A program made the position numbers and the translations under genes. A stretch of DNA of 64,000 bases from Streptomyces sp. 15-116A (lineage in GTDB: Bacteria > Actinomycetota > Actinomycetes > Streptomycetales > Streptomycetaceae): assembly GCF_025290915.1 (NCBI RefSeq), contig NZ_JAOCQE010000002.1:24163-88162 (forward strand). The letters are read 5' to 3'. Positions 33,504-41,934 of the stretch are shown one piece after another (the first letter of the stretch is position 1; every line of letters begins with the position of its first letter). The notes beneath the pieces were generated by a model. The model was not told the origin of the DNA. It saw only the letters and a list, made by a program, of their open reading frames with translations, and made no database searches.

Positions 33504-34345
33504 GCGGTGGCCTCCGGCCGTTGGGCGACGACGACGAGCCAGCTCGTCACGGCCGGGGCGTCGGGGGTTGTCATGGCGTAGGCGGTGTCGAGGAGATGCA
33601 TTCGCTGGGCGTGGGTGAAGTCGCCCTCGGGCCGCGCGAAGACGGGGATGGACAGCCACGCCTTCTTCTCGGCCATGGTGCTGTGCTGGGCGGTGACCTC
33701 TGTGCCGACGACCGTCAGTCCGGCTGAAGTCAGCTGCTCGGTGACTGTTTTCATCGGCAGCTTCGGCGGCCTGTCCGCGTCGCGCGGCGGTGGGGTGTAT
33801 CCGTGAGCCTCAGCGGCTACTTGGCGGATGAGGGCGTTCAGGGTAGGTCCGGTGCGGGTGGACAGTTCGTCGGGGTGCCGGACGCCGGCGAAGCCACCGC
33901 CGATGTTGAAGACGAAGCGCCCGCCTGGGCGCAGGATGTGGGCGACGGCCGCGAACACTGCGGCGGTGTCGGTCTTCCAGATCGCGGAGTTGCACACCAC
34001 GGCGTCGGCGCTGCTGGCGTGCAGGTGGTCGGCGAGCCGTTCGGCCGGGGCAGTGATCCAGGTCAGGCGGGCGTCGGTCAGGGTGCGGCGGCCGACGCGC
34101 TGCATCGCGGCGGCGTTGTCGACGGAGACGACCCGGGCGCGGGCCGGGATCAGGTCGAGGATCGCGCGGGCGGTCGCGCCGGCGCCGCCGCACAGGTCGA
34201 CCACCAGGCTGGCGTTGGCCAGATGACCTCGGCGGGCAAGGTCGCGGCTGGTCGCGTCGTACATGGGGTGGGCGCGGGTGAAGGCGTCGTACGCCTCGGC
34301 GTTGCTGTCCTCGTCCCAGCCGAGGATGGCGTCCTGGGGTGCCAT
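33500..34345 (-). CDS. class I SAM-dependent methyltransferase
   Basis: The product is a 281-residue methyltransferase with motif I LVVDLCGGAGATARAIL, an acidic strand-2 end VVSVDNAA, the post-motif SADAVVCNSAIWK and LRPGGRFVFNIGGG. The N-terminal helix region resembles small-molecule methyltransferases. It is coupled to Nudix C downstream and lies after the DUF2797 gene. The substrate is unknown; a nucleoside or base product of the adjacent pathway is possible. Confidence 0.87.
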   Translation of the reverse strand: MAPQDAILGWDEDSNAEAYDAFTRAHPMYDATSRDLARRGHLANASLVVDLCGGAGATARAILDLIPARARVVSVDNAAAMQRVGRRTLTDARLTWITAPAERLADHLHASSADAVVCNSAIWKTDTAAVFAAVAHILRPGGRFVFNIGGGFAGVRHPDELSTRTGPTLNALIRQVAAEAHGYTPPPRDADRPPKLPMKTVTEQLTSAGLTVVGTEVTAQHSTMAEKKAWLSIPVFARPEGDFTHAQRMHLLDTAYAMTTPDAPAVTSWLVVVAQRPEATA

Positions 34346-34404
34346 GTTGTGTGGCCTCGCTTCTCAGGGCGGCCCGGCAGTGCAGGCCGGGCGTTCGGGC
34401 AGGG

Positions 34405-35334
34405 TCAAAAGAGCGCGGACTGTACGGCGGCGGGCGGTGAGGAGAACTGTGCGCCGAGGACGATGCGCCGACCCTTGAGGGTGCCGAGGTCGAGCAGGTA
34501 GGGCAGTTGTTCACCGTCGCCGTCGAGGGTGGCGAGGACCTGGGAGCCGAGGCAGGAGAGCACCGTCAGCCCGTGCTCACCGGAGCGTGGGTCGTGCGGG
34601 TACAAGGCGCGCCCGGTCTCCGGCGTCCGCAGCAGGTCGCCTTCGCTGGGCGGCGTCCACGGCTCCGGTGTGGCCGGGACGTTCAGGCCGCTCAGGGCCT
34701 CGGTGGCGCGGTCGAGGTGCCGCTGGTGCGCGGCACCGGCCGGGGCGAGGTCGCGCAGCTCGGCCAGGGCCGTCAGCTTGGCCGCGGCTCGCACGGTCTG
34801 CGTCAGGCCGAGGTGGCGGGTAAGGGCATCCTCCAGGAACCGCACGGCGCGGCCGTCAGCACTCCGGGCGAGGTAGGTAGCGATCAGGGCACCCTGTTCG
34901 TCGAGGCGGGAGCGCTTACGGGGTTCGGCCGCGGTGCCGATCTTGGTGGTGCCGTCGGCGAACGTCGCCAGGTACAGCCAGTGCGGCTGGGCCATGTACG
35001 CCGCCAGGGCGTCGGGAACATGCCCGCCGGAGTGGAACCGGTGGGCGAAGCGGAAGTCGTCCCGCCCGGCGCAGGCCGGGCACTGTCCGCCGGCCTCGGC
35101 CGGGGCCCGGTCAGGGCAGGCGACCGCCTCGACGCGGACGCGGTCGGCGAACCGGTACCGGCCGGTGCACCACCGGCCGGTACCGCTCACCTGGTAACTC
35201 AGGCGCCTGCCCATGACCGGGGCGTAGACGAGTGGTCCGCCGGTCACGGGGGCGAGCAGAAGACGGGGGTCTGCGCTCGCCCAGGTGATGCCGTGACAGA
35301 CGTATGTCCCGCTGGCGGGCAGGGCCTGGTCCAT
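34405..35334 (-). CDS. DUF2797 family protein
   Basis: The product is a 309-residue member of the DUF2797 family, whose function is not established. Recognisable features are early conserved Cys residues (WCTGRYRF, CPACAGRDDF), a Pro/His segment HWLYLATFADGTTKIGTA and the adjacent RLDEQGALIATYLARS. The KIGTA...R...DEQGA pattern is the family signature and recalls the GIY-YIG-like nuclease core. It is placed 59 bp upstream of the methyltransferase in the same operon. Confidence 0.75.
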   Translation of the reverse strand: MDQALPASGTYVCHGITWASADPRLLLAPVTGGPLVYAPVMGRRLSYQVSGTGRWCTGRYRFADRVRVEAVACPDRAPAEAGGQCPACAGRDDFRFAHRFHSGGHVPDALAAYMAQPHWLYLATFADGTTKIGTAAEPRKRSRLDEQGALIATYLARSADGRAVRFLEDALTRHLGLTQTVRAAAKLTALAELRDLAPAGAAHQRHLDRATEALSGLNVPATPEPWTPPSEGDLLRTPETGRALYPHDPRSGEHGLTVLSCLGSQVLATLDGDGEQLPYLLDLGTLKGRRIVLGAQFSSPPAAVQSALF

Positions 35335-35370
35335 GGTGCGTTCCTTGTCGATCGGGGAGGGAGGGCCGGT

Positions 35371-36063
35371 TTAGACGGTCAGGCGCAGACGGTCGGCCAG
35401 GGCAGCGGCGGCGGCCTTGAAGACCTGGTCTCGGTCCAACTGGGCGACGTCCAGCGTCAGCCAGGCGCCGCGCTCCGCCTGTTCGCGCATCTGGTCCAGG
35501 ACGGTGTCCTGGTAGCGGATGAAGTCCTCGTCACCGCCGCCGGCGTGGCCGGCCTCCAAGGAAGTGAACGAGCCTTTGCGGACGAGAGCCTCGCGGGCAC
35601 CGATGTTCAGGAAGAACACCAGGTCCGGCTTTGTGAGATGCGCGAAGACCTGCTCGCACAGGCGGGGGGAGACCTCGGGGTTGACCGCGTACCGAGCGAG
35701 GATCTTGTGGTGCGCGTTGTCGAGGATCACGTGGGTTCCCGCGGCGAGGGCCGGCTGGATGACGAGCCGGTCCTGCAGGGTGTACCAGGAGGCCAGGGCA
35801 AGCAGCCAGTAGTGGTCGCCGCATGCCTGGGCGACGCCGGCGTCGCGCCGGTAGACCAGCTCGTTGAGGCGGTCGAGGTAGGCGGACAGCTCCGGGTCCC
35901 GGCGGACGTCGGTGCTGTGCTTGCCGATGAGGACTGCCGTGTGGCCGGCGTCGTTGAGGGCCTGGTGCAGGCGGGCGGCGAGGGTGGACTTGCCGGCCCC
36001 GTCACCACCGACGAAGGTGATCAGCTTCCCGGCTGCGGTGGTGGTCGGCGCGTTCGCCGTCAT
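35371..36063 (-). CDS. thymidylate-kinase-like P-loop protein
   Basis: The product is a 230-residue P-loop kinase of the dTMP kinase superfamily. It has a Walker A of LITFVGGDGAGKSTLAARLH, a second strand with LILDN-like VILDNAHHK in place of the usual DRY motif, and a lid-like basic segment near residue 165. The altered nucleobase/Asp-Arg motif suggests a substrate other than dTMP, such as a modified nucleoside monophosphate. The ATG at 36063 overlaps the stop of the phosphorylase-like gene (ATGA). Confidence 0.8.
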   Translation of the reverse strand: MTANAPTTTAAGKLITFVGGDGAGKSTLAARLHQALNDAGHTAVLIGKHSTDVRRDPELSAYLDRLNELVYRRDAGVAQACGDHYWLLALASWYTLQDRLVIQPALAAGTHVILDNAHHKILARYAVNPEVSPRLCEQVFAHLTKPDLVFFLNIGAREALVRKGSFTSLEAGHAGGGDEDFIRYQDTVLDQMREQAERGAWLTLDVAQLDRDQVFKAAAAALADRLRLTV

Positions 36064-37139
36064 CGGGATTCTCCCAGGGGGTGGGTCGGGCTGGCGGTCA
36101 GGCGGCCGGTGATGATGGTGCGGATGCGGTCCACCAGGACGGCGCGCTGGCGCAGGACGTCGCTGTGCCGCTCATTGGACAGGTCGGCGGGATAGTGGGT
36201 GGCGAGGTTGTTGGAAATGACGTGGAGGTAACCGAATCTGATCCCCGCCTGGCGCGCCGCCGCCCCCATGGGGCCGATCTCCGGGTCGACGAAGGCGTAC
36301 GAGGCGGTGTGCTGGGCCAGCCAGTCGCGGTTCTCCAGCAGGATCGACGGGGAGGACACGTGCAGGCCGCTGCGCACCCCATCGTGGGCGGCGGCGTAGT
36401 CGCCGAAGAAGTCGTCCCAGCTCACCAGCGCCCCGCGTACCAGGCTGGTGTTGCCGGTCGCCAGCCAGGCGTTCGGTTCGACGCCGGGGGTCAGCGAGCC
36501 GACCTTGCCGACGTAGACGACATCGCCTGCGCCGAGTTCGGCAAGGCGCGCGACGACCCGTCCGGCCACGTCTCCCCAGATGCTGTGGAGGAACCCGAGG
36601 TAGACCACGCGACGGTCGGCGACGTCGAGGCGCTGCCACGCGTAGCCGGGTCCGCGGGTCCACACTCCATTCTCGGGAGCAAGGTACTGAAGGCCCCAGC
36701 CGACGATCACCAGATCGCCTTCCAGTTCCAGGTCGAGCGTGTCGAGCGCCGCTCGGCACTCCTCCTGCTCGGGCGGCTGATAGGTGACGGTATCGGCGGG
36801 GCGGCCGGTCATGGCCAGGTACGTGGCGATTATCAGGGCGTAGTGCTGGACGTAGTCGGCTCCGGGGAACGCCTTGACGACGAGGTCACGGCCGTGGATC
36901 TCTGCGGTGGGCCGTTCGATGTTGAACAGTTTCCCTGTCTTCTCGTACCGGGAGACCACCGCCTTGCGGTCGTAGCCGCCGATGACGCGGATGCTGTCCC
37001 AGTCCTGGTCCTGGATGAGGTGGTGGACCTTGATCTCCAGGTAGCGCAGCAGCCTCGCGTGGGTCATGGTGTGCCCGGCTGGCTCGATCGGGGCGGCGCG
37101 TAGGAGTCCGGGGGTCCGGTCGGCGAGTAAGGGCGTCAT
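36060..37139 (-). CDS. nucleoside-phosphorylase-superfamily-like protein
   Basis: The product is a 359-residue protein starting at the ATG at 37139, coupled by 4-nt overlaps on both sides. The C-terminal half has the phosphorylase-like glycine turn VVYVGKVGSLTPGVEPNAWL and the late substrate-binding pattern SYAFVDPEIGPMGAAARQAG with a conserved Glu. Both are placed as in purine-nucleoside phosphorylase/MTA phosphorylase folds. The N-terminal 120 residues are extra. Base removal from, or attachment to, ribose is a reasonable guess. It would fit between a base-making pathway and a nucleotide kinase. Confidence 0.6.
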   Translation of the reverse strand: MTPLLADRTPGLLRAAPIEPAGHTMTHARLLRYLEIKVHHLIQDQDWDSIRVIGGYDRKAVVSRYEKTGKLFNIERPTAEIHGRDLVVKAFPGADYVQHYALIIATYLAMTGRPADTVTYQPPEQEECRAALDTLDLELEGDLVIVGWGLQYLAPENGVWTRGPGYAWQRLDVADRRVVYLGFLHSIWGDVAGRVVARLAELGAGDVVYVGKVGSLTPGVEPNAWLATGNTSLVRGALVSWDDFFGDYAAAHDGVRSGLHVSSPSILLENRDWLAQHTASYAFVDPEIGPMGAAARQAGIRFGYLHVISNNLATHYPADLSNERHSDVLRQRAVLVDRIRTIITGRLTASPTHPLGESR

Positions 37140-37963
37140 CGGTGCTCCTCGGCGATCGTCACGGTGCTGCCGGCCGCCGCGCGAACGACGGAGATGTTCT
37201 TCCGGATGAGGTCGAACCGGTCTTCGGGGATCGGGCCGAGCTTCTCGATGCGGGGCGTGGAGGGCTTCTCGTACGGCCCTTCGGGCAGCAGGGCGACGCC
37301 CATCGCGCCGAGGATGACCGGGGCTGCGCCGTCCACGGAGGAGATCCACTCGTGCTCGCGCTGCTCGATCAGCTCCAGGTGCCCGGTCCGGCCCAGACCG
37401 AGCAGCCGGTAGATGAGCAGATCGTCGACCAAGCCGCGATCCTGCAGGTAGGCGGTCGCCAACCAGCGGGTGCGGCACAGTTGCTCGTCGGGATCCGGTC
37501 GACGCGAGGCCGGCAGGGCGATGGCCCCGGCCCAGCCGCTGGTCACGAAGGCGTCGTAGGTGCGCAGCCACTCGTCGTCGTCCGCGGCGTGCAGGACCGC
37601 GCACAGCCGGAATGCGTCGCCGGACAGCTTCCGGATCTCTCGCGCGGCCTTCTCGCTCGCCTTCAAGGTCGCGGCCCCGTCCCGCATGACGTCCGGCAGG
37701 ATGATCTCCCTGGCGGACACCGCCAGCGCGGCTTCGACGAGGCTTTCCGCCGGCAGGGCGTAGCCGAGGTCGAAGAGCCCGTTGTCGACGATGATCTCGG
37801 CGCCGCGCTCGGCCTCGCGAGCGAAGAAGGCCCGGTAGCACTCGTCGGACAGCACGTGCTGGGCGGCCACGTGGTGGACGCGGGCCGGCTCCTGGGCGAC
37901 GAAGTTCTTCAGGTAGGCAGGCGGAGCGATGACGGAGAAGTCGATGCCCGCCGTGGTGATCAC
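37136..37963 (-). CDS. phage-type tRNA-guanine-transglycosylase-like protein (DpdA-like)
   Basis: The 275-residue protein starts at the GTG at 37963 (GTGA overlap with folE). It matches the pattern I know from short actinophage proteins called queuine tRNA-ribosyltransferase or DpdA-like. There is an early segment VLSDECYRAFFAREAERG, then the nucleophile-region strand IIVDNGLFDLGYALPAESLV and the second acidic strand REIILPDVMRDG. In phages such enzymes exchange guanine for a 7-deazaguanine base in DNA. It lacks the C-terminal zinc domain of tRNA TGT. Clustering with folE, queE and queD strongly supports a deazaguanine substrate. The target (DNA, RNA or nucleoside) is unknown. Confidence 0.7.
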   Translation of the reverse strand: MITTAGIDFSVIAPPAYLKNFVAQEPARVHHVAAQHVLSDECYRAFFAREAERGAEIIVDNGLFDLGYALPAESLVEAALAVSAREIILPDVMRDGAATLKASEKAAREIRKLSGDAFRLCAVLHAADDDEWLRTYDAFVTSGWAGAIALPASRRPDPDEQLCRTRWLATAYLQDRGLVDDLLIYRLLGLGRTGHLELIEQREHEWISSVDGAAPVILGAMGVALLPEGPYEKPSTPRIEKLGPIPEDRFDLIRKNISVVRAAAGSTVTIAEEHR

Positions 37964-38589
37964 GACGCCCCCCACAGGCCGGTGGTGAGGGTGAGGAACT
38001 GCTGGGAAAGGACGGGGTCGGTGCCGAAGCGCCCGCCCGAGTGCACCGTGGTGGTGCGAGCCTCCTCCATCCGTACGCCCCGCATGCTCATGCACAGGTG
38101 CACGCCGCGCACGGCGACGGCGATGTCCTCGTGTCCGATCACGCCGTTGAGGTATTCGGCGACCTGGCGGGTGAAGCGTTCCTGGACCTGCAGTCGGCCG
38201 GCGAAGTGCTGGGCGATCCGCCCGAACTTCGACAGGCCCACCACCTCGCCATCCGGCACGTATCCAGCAGTGACCTGCAAGTTCATGGGCAGCATGTGGT
38301 GCTCGCAGAGCGACCACACGCTCATGCCGCCCACGATGACCAGCTGACCACCCAGCTGGGACTCGGTGAAGCAGGTGGCCGTTTCGGCGCCGTCCGGGGA
38401 CAGGAAGGCTCTCCACCAGGCCGCGACGCGGTCCGGGGTGCCGGTCAGCCCCTCGCGGGCGGGGTTCTCGCCCAGCTCGACCAAGAGCTGGTGGATCAGG
38501 CCGGCGACCCGGCCGGTGTCGATGACCGTAGCGGGCCCGGCGACGGCAGCCGTCGGCGCCGCCGCAGGGCTGGCGATAGAGGTCGTCAT
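37960..38589 (-). CDS. folE: GTP cyclohydrolase I
   Basis: FolE opens GTP to 7,8-dihydroneopterin triphosphate, the first step toward both folate and 7-deazaguanines. The 209-residue protein has the zinc and catalytic segments CEHHMLP and VHLCMSMRG and the signature GYVPDGEVVGLSKFGRI. It lies in an operon with queE and queD, so this copy most likely feeds deazaguanine synthesis and is additional to a housekeeping copy. The ATG at 38589 is 47 nt after queE. Confidence 0.94.
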   Translation of the reverse strand: MTTSIASPAAAPTAAVAGPATVIDTGRVAGLIHQLLVELGENPAREGLTGTPDRVAAWWRAFLSPDGAETATCFTESQLGGQLVIVGGMSVWSLCEHHMLPMNLQVTAGYVPDGEVVGLSKFGRIAQHFAGRLQVQERFTRQVAEYLNGVIGHEDIAVAVRGVHLCMSMRGVRMEEARTTTVHSGGRFGTDPVLSQQFLTLTTGLWGAS

Positions 38590-38635
38590 GGGCGTCTCTC
38601 GTTTCCGGGGACTGGGGAACGGATGGGGCGTGCGG

Positions 38636-39379
38636 TCAGCGGCCTCGGGCGTCCGCGAAGGCCAACACGTGAAGGCGGGTGGTGAAGTGCCAGTGCCGGG
38701 CCGCGACCCCGTCCGCGAGGACCCGGGTAGTCGCGGTGATCACCTCGGGGGTGGTGCCCTCCGGCATCACCCACACCGGCGTGAGCCGGTGGGCGTCGGC
38801 CAGCTCGGCGATCCGGTCGAGGTCGTCCACCGTGGAAGCGACGAACTTGAACGCCGCCCGCCCGGAGGCCACAAACGCCTCCAGCGCAGCTGGCACGATG
38901 CTCTTGGTCTCCTTCACGCCGAAGCTGGCAAGCTTGGGCGAGACGTTGAACCGGACCCCGTCGGCCGCCAGCTCGGGAGTGGGCGCGATAGTGCCGTTCG
39001 TCTCGAACTCGATCCGCTTGCCGACTGCTATCAGTCCCCGGATGAGAGGCACCAGTCGCGCCTGCTGAATCAACGGCTCGCCGCCGGTGATCACGACCAG
39101 CTCGACCGGTGAAGACGTGGCCCAGGCCACCAGGCCCGCGACGGATTGCCTCGTCGACTCCTCGTGCGGGTCGAACCGAGACCAGTCCCAGGTGTACTTC
39201 GTGTCGCATCTCGTGCAAGTGAGGTTGCACCGGGACAGGCGGATGAACAGGGCCGGGTGTCCGCAGCTTGGGCCCTCGCCCTGAAACGTCGGCACCTCGG
39301 TACCGAAGCACTCCGCGACGATCAGGGATTCGCCTTCGTCAGCTTCCGGTTCGAGATTGAGCGGCTTGGTTGTGGTCAT
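38636..39379 (-). CDS. queE: 7-carboxy-7-deazaguanine synthase (radical SAM)
   Basis: QueE is the radical-SAM ring-contracting enzyme turning 6-carboxy-tetrahydropterin into 7-carboxy-7-deazaguanine. The 247-residue protein has the cluster motif CNLTCTRC in the QueE-type CX3CX2C spacing, the upstream TFQGEGPSCGHPALFIRL signature, and the glycine motif VITGGEPL. The ATG at 39379 overlaps the queD stop by 4 nt. Confidence 0.93.
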   Translation of the reverse strand: MTTTKPLNLEPEADEGESLIVAECFGTEVPTFQGEGPSCGHPALFIRLSRCNLTCTRCDTKYTWDWSRFDPHEESTRQSVAGLVAWATSSPVELVVITGGEPLIQQARLVPLIRGLIAVGKRIEFETNGTIAPTPELAADGVRFNVSPKLASFGVKETKSIVPAALEAFVASGRAAFKFVASTVDDLDRIAELADAHRLTPVWVMPEGTTPEVITATTRVLADGVAARHWHFTTRLHVLAFADARGR

Positions 39380-39786
39380 TGGCCCACCACATCGAAGCGG
39401 GCCCAGCTGCTTGCGGTCTCGCGGACTAGGACGGCGACAAGGCGGCCGGGGATCTCCGACTGGAGGTTCTGAACGAACCAGCCGGCCAGGAACTGGGCCA
39501 GGCGCTCCGAGGTGGGCTCGAAGGGCAGGATCTCGTGCAGGTTGTGGTGGTCGAGCTCGGTGTCCAGGAACGACTTGAACGGGGCGAGCGCACCGAAGTC
39601 CGTTACAAAGCCGGGATCCTCCAGCGCGGATGCAGTGAGGATGACCTCAACCTCGTAGCTGTGCCCGTGCTGGCGGGAGCACTTGTGCTCATGCGGCAGC
39701 CGGGGAAGCCGATGGCCAGCCTCGAAGCCGAACTTCTTACCGATGGTGAAATTGCCGGGCGGTAGTGGAACAGCAGTGAAGCCCAT
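39376..39786 (-). CDS. queD: 6-carboxytetrahydropterin synthase
   Basis: QueD converts dihydroneopterin triphosphate to 6-carboxy-5,6,7,8-tetrahydropterin. The 136-residue protein shows the zinc His residues in FEAGHRL and QHGHSYEVEV, the catalytic Cys in HKCSRQHGH, and the TDFGALAPFKSFLDTELDHH region. It is the first gene of the coupled queD-queE-folE set. The start at 39786 follows TCGGAGAAAA. Confidence 0.93.
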   Translation of the reverse strand: MGFTAVPLPPGNFTIGKKFGFEAGHRLPRLPHEHKCSRQHGHSYEVEVILTASALEDPGFVTDFGALAPFKSFLDTELDHHNLHEILPFEPTSERLAQFLAGWFVQNLQSEIPGRLVAVLVRETASSWARFDVVGQ

Positions 39787-39845
39787 TCGTTTTCTCCGAG
39801 AGGTGAGGGTGTGGCTGATTCGGGCGGGGTGGGGTAGCCGCCTCT

Positions 39846-40021
39846 TCAGGCGGCTACGGGTTGTGCCCCCAGGTGGTTCTTCGCGGCCTTGTCCAGCACC
39901 TTGGTGAAGTGCTCGGCGCGCTCGTCGCCCTCGGCCTCCTGAGCGCGGCGTGGGCGGCTCCGACCACGGCGGTGGCGAGGGAACCGGCGCCGGCAGCGAG
40001 GACGGCGGTGGTGAGCTTCAT
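39846..40021 (-). pseudogene. small exported or membrane peptide with an apparent frameshift
   Basis: An ATG at 40021 behind GGAAGGA opens a frame with a signal or membrane-like start (MKLTTAVLAAGAGSLATAVV followed by GAAHAA). It then runs into Arg/Pro-rich sequence and stops at 39854. In the neighbouring frame the sequence continues as EAEGDERAEHFTKVLDKAAK to a stop at 39846, which looks like real helical protein. A shift near 39940 would join the two into about 57 residues. It may be a decayed gene, a sequencing error or a true frameshift. Confidence 0.4.
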
Positions 40022-40095
40022 GCTTTAGCGGTCCTTCCACGCAAAGTGGTCTGGGGCGAGGGGCGGGTCTCTGGAAGCCTGCGGGGCTCGCTGCG

Positions 40096-40671
40096 TCATG
40101 CGACCCCCGCGAGCACGAAGCTCGGTGAGCCGCCGTCAATGTGATCCAGGCCGTACCGGCGGCGCACAGTGTCCAAAGCGACGGCGATCGGCGGCAGTCC
40201 GACGGCAGCCCTTCGCTGGTCCAGCAACTGCGGCGCACGCAGTGGGCATAGCTCCACTCCTGCTGCGCTGAGGACGAGTTGCGTCCCGAACTCTTGGGGT
40301 CGCCCGCTGTTGACCAGGGCGCGGTCGTGAAGGTGGGCCCAGTGCTGGATGCGCGCATCGCCGTCCTGGACCGCACGTTTCAAAAGGGTGGTGGCCGCCC
40401 GCTGGAAGTCGGGTTCGTCGTCGGCGTGAAGAGCGATGCTCCAGGCGGCACGTGCTGCGTCGGGGCCCACGAGACGGTGGCCGGGCCAGTCATGTTCGGC
40501 CAGGATGCGGCGCAGCACTTTGGTGTCGGCGTGCTCAGCGTGACGGTCCTGGCCGAGGTGGACGGCGTCGAGCTGGTTGCGTACGCGTCTGGCCCGGCGT
40601 GCTGCCGACTGTGCGGCGCGGGCGATGAGTTCGCGGGCGAGGTCCGGCCGCAGCGGTTCCGCGGTCCTCAC
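40096..40671 (-). CDS. DUF6624-like protein
   Basis: The product is a 191-residue protein with the pattern I associate with DUF6624: ILAEHDWPGHRLVGPDAARA, LHADDEPDFQRAATTLL, LHDRALVNSGRPQEFGTQL. The family is of unknown function, often found with small regulatory or biosynthetic genes in Streptomyces. The GTG at 40671 overlaps the stop of the GNAT-like gene (GTGA). Confidence 0.65.
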   Translation of the reverse strand: MRTAEPLRPDLARELIARAAQSAARRARRVRNQLDAVHLGQDRHAEHADTKVLRRILAEHDWPGHRLVGPDAARAAWSIALHADDEPDFQRAATTLLKRAVQDGDARIQHWAHLHDRALVNSGRPQEFGTQLVLSAAGVELCPLRAPQLLDQRRAAVGLPPIAVALDTVRRRYGLDHIDGGSPSFVLAGVA

Positions 40672-41318
40672 GCGATACTCCGCTGGTCGGCGGCGGACTG
40701 CGGCTCGTGGACCTGGCAGCCGATGAGCGCGCTCAGCCCAGGCCGAAGTTCGGCGGTGAGTTCGAGGCGCGCGACTCGCTCATGGTGCTGTCCGGTGCCC
40801 GATCCACGGACGTCCCAGCCCATGTCGGTGAGCCGACGAAGGAATGTGGCGATCGGATCGACGTCGAGAGGATGGCGGGCCATGGCCTCGGCCCGCACAA
40901 GCGGTACCTCGAGCCGGGCGGCGAAGTCGGAGGCCCACAGAGTGATCAGCCGGACAGTGTCATCGGAGTGACCGGGCAGGGTGTGGACGCAGTCCAGGAA
41001 GAGGCACGGACCTTCGCCCCATCCGAGGTCGGGCCCGCGTTGCGGGATCATGCAGGCCAGCAGCAGCCCGTCCTCGAACAGTCCAGCCGGCTTCACCTGC
41101 GGGGCGCGGAAGAGGGCCGGGATATCGGACCGGGCGGATGTAGGCACGCCGCGCATGGCGAGCCAGCGCTGACGGTCCTGGACGAGGGCCGCGGCCTCGT
41201 CCCGTTCGGCGTCGGTGCGCAACGACCGCATCTCGTACACGGCCGGTAACCCTGTCGCGCACTGGCGTCGAGGCGCGGGGGAGGACTCGATGGCCGCGGA
41301 AGCGGGTGGGGCATTCAC
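40668..41318 (-). CDS. GNAT-like acetyltransferase
   Basis: The 216-residue product starts at the GTG at 41318, overlapping the stop of the HTH gene by 4 nt. It resembles a GNAT fold: a beta strand GLFEDGLLLACMIPQR, then LFLDCVHTLPGHSDDTVRLI in the acetyl-CoA site region and a C-terminal FLRRLTDMGWDVRGSG. The pyrophosphate loop is not classical, so this is a fold-level call. The substrate is unknown. Confidence 0.55.
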   Translation of the reverse strand: MNAPPASAAIESSPAPRRQCATGLPAVYEMRSLRTDAERDEAAALVQDRQRWLAMRGVPTSARSDIPALFRAPQVKPAGLFEDGLLLACMIPQRGPDLGWGEGPCLFLDCVHTLPGHSDDTVRLITLWASDFAARLEVPLVRAEAMARHPLDVDPIATFLRRLTDMGWDVRGSGTGQHHERVARLELTAELRPGLSALIGCQVHEPQSAADQRSIA

Positions 41319-41806
41319 TGGCTCGCTCCGCTCTCCATCGTGGTGGCCCGCCTGCCGCCCAGCAGGCCCCACGCGTGGGCCCAGACGACAAGTTGGGTGG
41401 TGTTGGCCGCCCCGGTCTTGTCGAGCAGTTCGTCATGTGCGGCTCGCACGTCGGCGGGCGCGATCTTGGCTACGGCAGCAATGTCGCTGGGATTGCTGTG
41501 CTCAGCGACCGCCCGCAGCAACAGTTGCTGCTCTGGACTGAGTTCCGGCATTGGCCTGTCCGTTGTGGGCGGAGCGACCTGCCGGGCGTTGCACAGGAAG
41601 TGCACGATCACCGGGGGCTTGCAGCGGGGCGGGCAGTGGAGGCTCTCCCGGATGTCGCGTACGTACTGGCGGACGGTCGTGACCGACAGCCCGGTCCTCG
41701 TGGCGATCTCTTGAGGGCCGAGGCCGTCCACGAGGTGCTGGGCGACGCGCTGCTGGGTCGGGGTCAGGGGGGTGATCGGTGCGCTGGTCGTCATGCGGGG
41801 GGTCAC
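41315..41806 (-). CDS. LuxR-type helix-turn-helix regulator
   Basis: The product is a 163-residue regulator with two HTH units. The first, after LTPTQQRVAQHLVDGL, reads GPQEIATRTGLSVTTVRQYV, a LuxR/GerE-type recognition helix. The second, LSPEQQLLLRAVAEHSNPSD, is a LuxR-like continuation. There is no receiver domain. The GTG at 41806 behind AAAGAGA is preferred; the ATG at 41794 lacks a site. It is the first gene of a coupled three-gene set with the GNAT-like and DUF6624-like genes. Confidence 0.75.
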   Translation of the reverse strand: MTPRMTTSAPITPLTPTQQRVAQHLVDGLGPQEIATRTGLSVTTVRQYVRDIRESLHCPPRCKPPVIVHFLCNARQVAPPTTDRPMPELSPEQQLLLRAVAEHSNPSDIAAVAKIAPADVRAAHDELLDKTGAANTTQLVVWAHAWGLLGGRRATTMESGASQ

Positions 41807-41934
41807 GGGTGTCTCTTTCGCGGCTGGGTTGAGGGATGTCGGGTGGGGTGTCGCCGGACCCCGCGGGGGACGGGGGCCGGCGACACGGGCCCGTGCGCGG
41901 CGGTCTGGATTCACGGGGCGCCGCACACGGGGGC

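Noticed and set aside
37136..37963. Housekeeping tRNA-guanine transglycosylase
   Set aside because: The protein is too short, lacks the C-terminal zinc-binding Cys/His set of bacterial TGT and matches the phage-type pattern better.
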